Assembly (NCBI GenBank): GCA_947457015.1
Contig: CANGTV010000004.1
Coordinates: 1-60,926, forward strand
From: Alphaproteobacteria bacterium
GTDB lineage: Bacteria > Pseudomonadota > Alphaproteobacteria > UBA9655
Direction of reading: 5' to 3'
Length of the DNA stretch: 60,926 nt
Position 1 is the first letter of the stretch. Each line of letters starts with the position of its first letter. The translations under genes and the position numbers were made by a program. This document shows positions 17,999 to 25,138 of this stretch, one piece after another. The notes below the pieces were generated by a model. The model made no database searches, was not told the DNA's origin, and saw only the letters and a program-made list of their open reading frames with translations.

Positions 17999-18505
17999 TC
18001 ACCGCTTGACTCTTACTATTAGACTTTTAACGGCGGGGAAGTATGCTTGAAGGCTTCCTAAGATAACAAAAGAATATTTTTGAATAAATTCTGATTCTTC
18101 TTCCGTCTTACAATCAATATGAATCGTTTTATACCGAGGAGATATGGCTCCTAGCCTGCTATTCCATATTTTTAAAACAGAGAGAGGCCCCATCATAGCC
18201 AGAAATTCCGTGCAAACCTGCTTCCATAAAGGGTCTTCTATAAGGGCAATACAGTGTTCGGCTTGAGACTGGGGATTTCCTGTTAAGGCCTTCTTACTTT
18301 GCAAGACTTCTTGTGAAAACAAGGAGGGAAGTTCATTCTTTGCGGAGACAAGCGTTAGCGTTGGTCTGTATTTTTCGCGAACACCCTTTTTTATTGCTGA
18401 ACATTGAATGGGAACAAAAATTTTATTTTTAAAAGTTGAGGCCTTCATGAAAGCAAACGGCATTTTGTGAACGTATGGCTGCAGACGTGTTTCATAACTT
18501 TGCAT
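17999..18505 (-). CDS. Small protein with DnaA N-terminal-like domain
   Basis: 168 residues with no signal peptide and a good GGGAGG ribosome site. The last 75 residues (about 93-165) resemble the DnaA N-terminal domain (KH-like): LWKQVCTEF, a central W (KIWNSRL), the hydrophobic strand TIHIDC, EFIQKYSFVILGSL and a closing LIVRV strand, in the family's spacing. The first 90 residues are basic and of unknown nature. There is no AAA+ or DNA-binding part, so it is not DnaA. It may bind a replisome component or belong to a replicon-type initiator family. The domain call comes from pattern resemblance only. Confidence 0.55.
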   Translation of the reverse strand: MQSYETRLQPYVHKMPFAFMKASTFKNKIFVPIQCSAIKKGVREKYRPTLTLVSAKNELPSLFSQEVLQSKKALTGNPQSQAEHCIALIEDPLWKQVCTEFLAMMGPLSVLKIWNSRLGAISPRYKTIHIDCKTEEESEFIQKYSFVILGSLQAYFPAVKSLIVRVKR

Positions 18506-18870
18506 AAATTACCTCCCACTTCTGCCTAAGCTCTTCTTAGGATCTTTCCTGCCACCTCTTTAAAATTCCGCAAAGTGTTGTCAGGGGGACAAATGGCACT
18601 CTGCGGTTTTTACATATACAATTACAAAACCACCAAAGAAAACAATCAAATATAAGATCACACCAAGAACAAAACAGAAGAAGAAATATATCGACCTCTT
18701 ACTTTGACTATATTTTACATGTTATAAATTTCAAAGCACCGTTTCGACATGCCTGTCATATCTATTATGCATGAGGACTTCAACTAATGAGCTTATTGAA
18801 AAGACTGAAAATTAAGCTAATGTAGAATCAATGACCTATATCAAAAGAGCGATTAGATGCTTATACTTAT
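18506..18870. other. Intergenic region with one terminator-like hairpin
   Basis: AT-rich with no supported gene. The only structure seen is CCGCAAAGTG...CACTCTGCGG followed by TTTTT at 18568-18611, with a nested TTGTC...GACAA stem. It reads as a rho-independent terminator on the plus strand, where no gene lies directly upstream. Confidence 0.6.
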
Positions 18871-19120
18871 CATGAATGAAAGTTCGTGTTTTCGTTAAAA
18901 CCACCGATGTCATCCCCGGGAAGGCGGGGATCCAGATAAACTACGCTGTCATCCCGAACCATGTCCTCGACTGCGATCGGGGATTATTTCGGGATCTCAG
19001 TGACAGAGAGATGCTGAAACGAGTTCAGCATGACAAGACTTCTCTGGATCCCCGCCACAGCAGGGGATGACAATGGAAGAATTGCAACAAAAGTCCACAT
19101 TTTCAAGTTGAATGAGTATA
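18871..19120. repeat. About 250-bp composite repeat, copy Y
   Basis: The outer arms are GTCATCCCCGGGAAGGCGGGG (from 18909) and CCCCGCCACAGCAGGGGATG (to 19071). The flanks are conserved with the inverted copy at 54403-54646: CATGAATGAAAGTTCGTGTT on the left, and ATTGCAACAAAAGTCCA, CAAGTTGAATGAGTATA on the right. A second palindrome, 18948-19034, is nested inside. It ends 16 bases before the amidase start codon. Confidence 0.8.
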
Positions 19121-19136
19121 AGAGTAAGAGCCTTCA

Positions 19137-20318
19137 ATGATAGATTCTGTTAATGCCTTTACGACGTTAATAAGTACCCCAAATGAAGTCCAAACTGGCC
19201 TCCTAAAAGGGTATCAATTTGCAGTAAAGGATGTATTTGATCTTAAAGGTTTCCGGATTCAAGCTGGAAATCCAGACTATTTTGCTCAAGCACGTCCTGC
19301 AGAAATGACCGCCCCGGCCGTTGCTCTTTTGCAAGATGCAGGTGCAAAGTTAGTAGGTAAAACTCACACTGACGAATTAGGGGGAAGCTTATTTGGACTC
19401 AACGCGCACTATGGTCCTCCTCTCAACTTTCGCTCTCCTGCTTATGTGCCGGGGGGTTCATCAAGTGGGTCTGCCGCAGCTGTTGCAGCCAATCTTGTTG
19501 ACTTCGCCCTAGGCGCCGACACCAGCGGCTCTGTAAGAGCCCCTGCAAGCTTTTGTGGAATTTATGGCTTTCGACCCACTCTTGGGAGAATTTCAACAGG
19601 TGGCGTTTTGCCCATTTCCGCTCACTTAGATACGGTTGGACTCTTTGCACAACACCCCGATCTCATTGGGCAAGTACTTGCTGTTTACGGCATAAAAGAG
19701 AAGACTGACTTTACCCGTTTTAGAGCTATTCCAAGTTTAATCGATCAGCTACAGAGCCCTTTAAAAGAGGCTTTTTTAACAAAACTCAACGCTATTAACG
19801 AGTTAATACCTTCTGGAACGCCCTTATCTATTGATGTGGAGACCTTAACTCAATGGAGCACGACTATTAGAACCATGGCGATGTATGACCTCTGGCAAGT
19901 GCATAAGGACTGGATTTTAAGCTCAGATCCAACCTTTGGTGAACTTATTAAGGATAGGATTAAAATAGCAAGATCGGTGTCCTACGATGAGTATAAGCAG
20001 GCTTGCTTAAAACAAAAGATCATAAAAGACTTTATGGGTGATAGCTTAGCTTCTGGGGACCTTATTATATTCCCCACTGTTCATGACATCCCCCCTCTCT
20101 TATCTACTCCCCTCCCCCAACTCAAAGAGTTTTCCCTGAAGGCTTCACGTCATACTTGCATTGCAGCCCTAGCGGGGCTTCCTGAAATTACCGTTCCCTT
20201 ACACGACATCAAAAACAAATGTTCCCTTGGGATGAGCTTTTTAGGACGAGCAGGCGACGATTATTCCCTCACCTTATTCGCTTCACAAGCACATCCCATC
20301 CTTAAAGAGTTATCCTAA
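19137..20318 (+). CDS. Amidase signature family hydrolase
   Basis: Amidase with the Ser-cisSer-Lys triad: Lys31 in VKDVFD, the GGSSSGSAAA motif at about 107-115 with the cis-serine, and the nucleophile serine near 132 in GADTSGSVRAPASFCG. 393 residues is short for GatA, and no gatB or gatC is adjacent, so a catabolic amidase (AtzF or aryl-amidase type) is more likely than the tRNA amidotransferase. No signal peptide, so cytoplasmic. It converges with the transporter gene at a 7-base gap; the neighbouring transporter and LysR regulator suggest uptake and hydrolysis of an amide, but the substrate is unknown. Confidence 0.88.
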   Translation: MIDSVNAFTTLISTPNEVQTGLLKGYQFAVKDVFDLKGFRIQAGNPDYFAQARPAEMTAPAVALLQDAGAKLVGKTHTDELGGSLFGLNAHYGPPLNFRSPAYVPGGSSSGSAAAVAANLVDFALGADTSGSVRAPASFCGIYGFRPTLGRISTGGVLPISAHLDTVGLFAQHPDLIGQVLAVYGIKEKTDFTRFRAIPSLIDQLQSPLKEAFLTKLNAINELIPSGTPLSIDVETLTQWSTTIRTMAMYDLWQVHKDWILSSDPTFGELIKDRIKIARSVSYDEYKQACLKQKIIKDFMGDSLASGDLIIFPTVHDIPPLLSTPLPQLKEFSLKASRHTCIAALAGLPEITVPLHDIKNKCSLGMSFLGRAGDDYSLTLFASQAHPILKELS

Positions 20319-20325
20319 CCCCTCT

Positions 20326-21609
20326 TCAACGTGCATAAACAGAATTTTCAGATTTTAACTCTAATCCAACCTCTTTCTGTGTTTTAGTTGAGGCAAAAAT
20401 AGAAACACCTGCGATCAGCGCACCAAAGACCATCCAGCTAGCGGGCCACATCAGAACATGAGTTTGGTTAATAGCATAGACAAGCAAAACAGGCGTAAAT
20501 CCACCAAATAAGGAGATGCCAAGGCTTAAACTAAACGACACGCCTCTACACCTCCCCTTCACGTCAAATAAGCTTGCTGTTAGACCATTGGCAGGCCCCA
20601 CAAACATACCCGCTAGTATTGAAAGAATTATCTCACCCTGAATAACAAGAGAAAAATCACCAGATTGTATCAACCAGAATGCGGGGTAAACCAGGACAAC
20701 TGTTGCAAAAACCGCCATTAACATTACTTTTTGAGCCCCAATTTTATCTGCTAAATAACCCGCCAGGCAAATACACAACATGTAAACAACAAGGCCCAAC
20801 GTTATCACGAAGAGGGTTAGTGACGTTGAAAGGGATGTTACAAGCGTATGATAGTGCCCCATAAACACAAACGGAACGTAGTACAAAACCCCTATGAAGC
20901 TTCCAATTCCAAAAGTTATTAAGAGAGGGCTTAGATTATTTTTGAAAAGAGACGCCAAACTCGGTGTCTCTGTCCTTTTATTTTTTTGCGCACTCTTGAA
21001 AGCTTCTGTTTCTTGCGTATTTTTTCTTATGTAAAACCCTAGCAACCCGATGGGAATGCTTAAGAGAAAAGGGACTCTCCACCCCCAATCAGGCATCATT
21101 TCAAGAGCACATAACGAAGCCATGCTAGAGGCGGCTAACATTCCAACAACAGAAGAGGCTGTCACTAAGCTTCCAGAAAAGTACTTTTTATCTTCGTTGG
21201 CATGTTCAATGACGAAAATGGCCGCCCCGCTAAACTCTCCCCCAGCGCACAACCCTTGAAGCAACCGGCACATGGCCAAAATGATAGGGGCCAGAAGTCC
21301 TATTTGGCCATAGGTGGGGAGAAACCCGATTAAACTTGTGGGAAGCATCATCGCGATGATTGAAATCACCATGGCTCTTTTGCGCCCAAATGTATCACCA
21401 ATATACCCAAAGACTACCCCTCCAAGAGGACGCATGACAAAGCCCGCCGCAAATATAAAGTAACTTGCGATCAACGCCGCTACGGGGTCTTCTTTTGGAA
21501 AAAATAGCTTTGAAAATACAGGCGCCAACAATCCAAAAAGAGCAAAATCATAAAATTCTAAGGCTGTTCCCATAAAAGCAGCCGCAAAGTTCTTTCCTTG
21601 TTTTTTCAT
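20326..21609 (-). CDS. MFS transporter, metabolite:H+ symporter (ProP-like)
   Basis: Twelve-helix major facilitator of the MHS family (proline/betaine, dicarboxylate and osmolyte symporters). Hallmarks are GTALEFYDFALFG at the start of helix 1, FIFAAGFVMRPLGGVVFGYIGDTFGRKRA spanning helices 2-3 (read in two parts), and RLLQGLCAGGEFSGAA in helix 4. It has 427 residues; the Shine-Dalgarno AAGGGAG precedes the ATG. It lies 35 bases downstream of the LysR regulator gene on the same strand, an unusual co-directional order that may reflect autoregulation of both. The substrate is not determinable from sequence alone. Confidence 0.9.
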   Translation of the reverse strand: MKKQGKNFAAAFMGTALEFYDFALFGLLAPVFSKLFFPKEDPVAALIASYFIFAAGFVMRPLGGVVFGYIGDTFGRKRAMVISIIAMMLPTSLIGFLPTYGQIGLLAPIILAMCRLLQGLCAGGEFSGAAIFVIEHANEDKKYFSGSLVTASSVVGMLAASSMASLCALEMMPDWGWRVPFLLSIPIGLLGFYIRKNTQETEAFKSAQKNKRTETPSLASLFKNNLSPLLITFGIGSFIGVLYYVPFVFMGHYHTLVTSLSTSLTLFVITLGLVVYMLCICLAGYLADKIGAQKVMLMAVFATVVLVYPAFWLIQSGDFSLVIQGEIILSILAGMFVGPANGLTASLFDVKGRCRGVSFSLSLGISLFGGFTPVLLVYAINQTHVLMWPASWMVFGALIAGVSIFASTKTQKEVGLELKSENSVYAR

Positions 21610-21644
21610 ATAGTTTTTCTCCCTTTTTTTATGAATTCATAAAG

Positions 21645-22565
21645 TTAATTCCCAACCGACGCAGCACTCAAAAATTGTGGGTGGTGATTTTTGACACACG
21701 CCCGAAGATACTCTTCAAAAACTTCAACCTTCCGTATTCCTTTTAATTGTACGGGACAAGTGAAATAAATATCAATACTTGGCCCCGCAATTTCAGGAAG
21801 AACCTCAACAAGACGCGATCCTGCAAGCAAAGGGGACTCTTGTGAGAAAGAAATAATACCAAACCCGCTATTGCCAAAATGAAACAACGCCCGCAGAGAA
21901 TTAGCACTGAGGTAAGGCTTTTGCACCTTGTCTTTGTTACTCAATTTTAAATGCCAGTTAATATTATCAAAAAGATGAATTTTTTCAGAACCAAACCCGA
22001 TTAAACGGTGCTGTTCAAGGTCTTTCACTGTTTGTGGCATTCCATATTCTTGAAGATAGTCTTTGCTAGCGTAAAGGCGGCGATGCCAACGCATCAGTAA
22101 ATTTTGGATCAGCTCTGGCTGATCCTGGATATAAGGTTGAAGCGCCACATCAACTTCAAGAGATTCCACATCTAGAGGACCATCTTTGGAAAAGATTGAT
22201 AAATTTATTTTAGGGTAAAGTTTTAAAAAATCAGGAATAAGCGTATAAAGCCATGTGTCAACAAGCCCCACATTTGCACCAATATGAAGATCACCTTGAG
22301 GTTCGCTTTTCTCATTCTGAATTTGCATGAGGGCGAGTTCCGAAAACGCAACCATCTTTTCAACATTTTGGAAGAGAAGGTGCCCTTGCCTCGTTAATGC
22401 TAGCCCTTTTGGCAATCTCTTAAATAATTTATGTCCGACTTGGTATTCGAGATCAATAATTTGACGGCTAATAGCAGATTGAGAAATATTAAGATGCTGC
22501 CCTGTTTTTGTAAAACTTTCAAATTTTGCGACATAATAAAAAGTTTTCAATTTGTCCCAGCGCAT
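21645..22565 (-). CDS. LysR-family transcriptional regulator
   Basis: 306 residues. The N-terminal winged helix-turn-helix (about 1-62) shows the canonical MRWDKLKTFYYVAKFES...SQSAISRQIIDLE...LFKR pattern (quoted in parts), followed by a periplasmic-binding-like effector domain (about 90-295). AGGAG lies upstream of the ATG. The adjacent MHS transporter and, beyond it, the amidase are the likely targets. The co-inducer is unknown. Confidence 0.92.
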   Translation of the reverse strand: MRWDKLKTFYYVAKFESFTKTGQHLNISQSAISRQIIDLEYQVGHKLFKRLPKGLALTRQGHLLFQNVEKMVAFSELALMQIQNEKSEPQGDLHIGANVGLVDTWLYTLIPDFLKLYPKINLSIFSKDGPLDVESLEVDVALQPYIQDQPELIQNLLMRWHRRLYASKDYLQEYGMPQTVKDLEQHRLIGFGSEKIHLFDNINWHLKLSNKDKVQKPYLSANSLRALFHFGNSGFGIISFSQESPLLAGSRLVEVLPEIAGPSIDIYFTCPVQLKGIRKVEVFEEYLRACVKNHHPQFLSAASVGN

Positions 22566-22818
22566 AAGTCTCCTGGTTTCGCTGTTTGTGATTTAGATAC
22601 AGCCTTAGGATTTTACATTTAATACATTATAAAAAATTTTAATAAAAGGCAACATTATTTATCAAATAGCCAATTAAAAAATTTGTTTTTTGTAGATGTC
22701 CTTGATATGATGATAAATATAGAATCCCAGAGGTTTGCCACTCTTCAGGAGTAAAAAAGTTATCTTAACCGAAAGAAAACTTGACCTTTGAGGTAATTGC
22801 AAAATTATCCCTGTTCCT

Positions 22819-23012
22819 GTCATGCCCGACTTAGAAACTCTCGATTTCCGAAGGAAATCATAGAGTTTCTTGATCGGGTATCTTCTCAACGTTCATTGCT
22901 CTTGAGGTAAGATCCCCGACGAAGAAGTTCTAAGATTTTCGTTGAAAATCAAGAACTTACAGCTCGGGGATGACAAACGTTGGGCAGCCAGGATACAAGT
23001 GTCCGGCGCTAA
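22819..23012. repeat. Paired palindromic repeat with conserved flank, upstream of tRNA-Pro
   Basis: The left hairpin runs from GTCATGCCCGACTTAG to TCTTGATCGGGTATCTTCT. The right hairpin runs from GATCCCCGACGAAG to CTCGGGGATGAC (22974). The right flank ACAAACGTTGGGCAGCCAGG and GATACAAGTGTCC is also found next to the unpaired palindrome at 55908-56005. Confidence 0.8.
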
Positions 23013-23069
23013 GACCCCTTAAAATCTATTGTTGTCTTAATTTAAGGAGTGTGTTTTAGTCTAGGCCGT

Positions 23070-23146
23070 CGGAGCGTAGCGCAGTCTGGTAGCGCACCAC
23101 GCTGGGGGTGTGGGGGTCGTGGGTTCAAATCCCGCCGCTCCGACCA
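23070..23146 (+). tRNA. tRNA-Pro (GGG)
   Basis: Full cloverleaf: acceptor CGGAGCG/CGCTCCG, D stem GCGC/GCGC, anticodon stem CCACG/TGTGG with loop CTGGGGG (anticodon GGG), T loop TTCAAAT, discriminator A and encoded CCA. Confidence 0.96.
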
Positions 23147-23218
23147 TTTTATGATCGTCCGAACCGGACACGAGACTCGAGAGACAACGCACCCGAAGCT
23201 TGAAAGACGAAGAGTATT

Positions 23219-23539
23219 ATGACATCTCAGCTGTCCCTTCTCTACACCACATTTCCTCATGAAGAAGAAGCCCTTAAGGTTACCAAAGAGCTTTTGGAAA
23301 GACGCCTTATTGCCTGCGCTAATATTTTAGGGCCTATCAAATCTTTGTATTTTTGGGAGGGAAAATTAGAAGAAAGCCAAGAAGTCGCTGCTCTTTTTAA
23401 AACAACTTCCGATAAGGCTCAGGAGTTAATTCACGTTCTCCAAGAGCTCCATTCCTATGACACCCCTGCAATTCTTGAAATCCCTGTAGGGAAAGGGGCT
23501 CTTCCCTTTTGCGAGTGGGCCCACAAAGAAGTACGGTAA
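23219..23539 (+). CDS. cutA: Divalent cation tolerance protein CutA
   Basis: 106-residue trimeric ferredoxin-fold protein of the CutA1 family. Typical segments are LERRLIACANI, PIKSLYFWEGKLEESQEV and ILEIPVGKGALPFCEW. The family was linked to copper tolerance in E. coli; its biochemical role remains unclear. It lies between tRNA-Pro and the rplM promoter and is probably transcribed separately from rplM-rpsI. Confidence 0.92.
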   Translation: MTSQLSLLYTTFPHEEEALKVTKELLERRLIACANILGPIKSLYFWEGKLEESQEVAALFKTTSDKAQELIHVLQELHSYDTPAILEIPVGKGALPFCEWAHKEVR

Positions 23540-23571
23540 TATAATACCGCTCGCTTTTTATAAGAAAAAGC

Positions 23572-23600
23572 TTGACAGGAGAGGGGTATAAAGTTTAATT
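23572..23600 (+). promoter_or_regulatory. Putative sigma-70 promoter of rplM-rpsI
   Basis: A perfect -35 TTGACA at 23572-23577, a 17-base spacer, and a -10-like TTAATT at 23595-23600, about 40 bases before the rplM start. Sequence inference only. Confidence 0.5.
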
Positions 23601-23638
23601 ACGTCCTATCATTGCTCTTAAATACGGAAAATTAGAAC

Positions 23639-24103
23639 ATGAAAACCTATTCAATGAAAGCCAGTGAGATCGATAAAAAGTGGCATGTTATTGATGCGAC
23701 AGATCTTGTGTTAGGACGGTTATCTTCCATCGTTGCTAAGTATCTGCGCGGAAAGCACAAGCCAACCTTTACGCCTCACATGGATTGCGGTGATTATATT
23801 ATTGTGGTTAACGCCGAAAAAGTACGCCTTACAGGAAATAAGCTCAAGGACCGGAAGTTTTACTGGCATACGGGCCATCCTGGGGGGATTAAAGAGAGAA
23901 CCATGAGCCAGCTTTTAGAAGGAAAATACCCAGAAAGGGTTCTTTATAAAGCTGTGGAGCGTATGATTACGCGCGGTCCCTTGGGACGTCAACAAATGAC
24001 CGGCTTAAAAATTTATGCGGGTCCTGCTCATCCCCACGAAGCGCAAAGCCCACAAGCCTTAGATGTGGCCTCAATGAACCCTAAAAATAAAAGGAGCGAC
24101 TGA
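23639..24103 (+). CDS. rplM: 50S ribosomal protein L13
   Basis: Large-subunit ribosomal protein, 154 residues. Family signatures are [16 protein letters not shown] near the N-terminus, [21 protein letters not shown] (read in parts), and [17 protein letters not shown]. It pairs with rpsI two bases downstream, the universal rplM-rpsI operon. A consensus-like -35 box sits upstream. Confidence 0.97.
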   Translation: MKTYSMKASEIDKKWHVIDATDLVLGRLSSIVAKYLRGKHKPTFTPHMDCGDYIIVVNAEKVRLTGNKLKDRKFYWHTGHPGGIKERTMSQLLEGKYPERVLYKAVERMITRGPLGRQQMTGLKIYAGPAHPHEAQSPQALDVASMNPKNKRSD

Positions 24104-24105
24104 TC

Positions 24106-24591
24106 ATGGCGAAAGTCAGTCTTGATACATTAAAGTCCGCATTTTCCGAGCAACCCCTTGGACAAGAAATAGAAAAGCCTCTTCCTGAGCCAAAGATTGA
24201 TGCTCAAGGACGGGCTTATGCGACAGGCAAACGGAAAAATGCCATTGCCCGTGTCTGGATTAAACCCGGGACCGGCAAAACAATGGTTAACGGTCGTGAA
24301 ATCAAGGTTTATTTTGCACGCCCTGTTTTGCGCATGCTTTTAAATCAACCCTTTGAGGTTGTGAATCGCCAAGAACAATATGATGTGGTGTGTACAGTGA
24401 CCGGTGGTGGCCTTTCAGGACAAGCGGGTGCCGTTCGTCATGGAATTAGCAAGGCCTTGACATATTACGAACCTGGATTGCGCCCTCTTCTGAAGAAAGA
24501 AGGCTTCATGACCCGCGATGCCCGTATTGTTGAAAGAAAGAAATACGGCCATAAGAAAGCCCGTCGAAGCTTCCAATTCTCTAAGCGTTAA
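24106..24591 (+). CDS. rpsI: 30S ribosomal protein S9
   Basis: Small-subunit ribosomal protein, 161 residues with the N-terminal extension usual for alphaproteobacteria. Signatures are [37 protein letters not shown] and the basic C-terminal tail ending SFQFSKR, which reaches the P-site tRNA. It is the last gene of the rplM-rpsI operon; a strong terminator follows. Confidence 0.97.
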   Translation: MAKVSLDTLKSAFSEQPLGQEIEKPLPEPKIDAQGRAYATGKRKNAIARVWIKPGTGKTMVNGREIKVYFARPVLRMLLNQPFEVVNRQEQYDVVCTVTGGGLSGQAGAVRHGISKALTYYEPGLRPLLKKEGFMTRDARIVERKKYGHKKARRSFQFSKR

Positions 24592-24618
24592 TTTTATTTT
24601 CATTACCATCTATAATTT

Positions 24619-24648
24619 TGCCCTGGTTTTAGCCAGGGCATTTTTTTT
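24619..24648 (+). terminator. Rho-independent terminator of rplM-rpsI
   Basis: Perfect stem TGCCCTGG/CCAGGGCA with loop TTTTAG at 24619-24640, followed by eight T (24641-24648), 28 bases after the rpsI stop. Confidence 0.93.
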
Positions 24649-24689
24649 CAATATCCTTAAACTATAGTTAACTTCCTATATATTGACAC

Positions 24690-24860
<171 letters not shown>

Positions 24861-24929
24861 GTATGAGAGGAATTAAAGCGATAAACAAGCTTAACACCGG
24901 ACAAATTTTCTATCGTGTCTGTCCTCCTT

Positions 24930-25108
24930 GTCATCCCGCTCTCTGAAAAGTTCTTGCCCCCGCCTTGACGGGGGCTTTAGAACTTCTTCGTCGGGGATCT
25001 TCTCGAAGCAATGAGATGTTTCAATAAGATCCCTCCTCGCGAAGGCGAGGATCTAGCAATGCTAATGTTTTCCTTCAGAAAACAAAGCATTTCTAACTCG
25101 GGGATGAC
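24930..25108. repeat. Paired palindromic repeat downstream of putA
   Basis: The left unit carries CCCCCGCCTTGACGGGGG inside TTCTTGCCC...; the right unit carries GCAATGCTAATGTTTTCC... inside ...CTCGGGGATGAC. A third stem, CCTCGCGAAGGCGAGG, lies in between. It may serve as the transcription end for putA on the minus strand. Confidence 0.8.
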
Positions 25109-25138
25109 AAAGGTTGAGAGGTTTGGAAATAAATAAAC

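Noticed and set aside
18876-19070. 64-codon plus-strand ORF upstream of the amidase
   Set aside because: Entirely inside the composite palindromic repeat (reads VIPGKAGIQ, DPRHSRG), a typical repeat-derived peptide.
19137-20318. GatA of the Asp/Glu-tRNA amidotransferase
   Set aside because: Too short, with no gatB or gatC neighbours; the context is a transporter and a LysR regulator.
23042-23260. 72-codon minus-strand ORF containing SERRDLNPRPPHPQRGALP
   Set aside because: It is the antisense of tRNA-Pro; this peptide string is a well-known artefact of tRNA genes read backwards.
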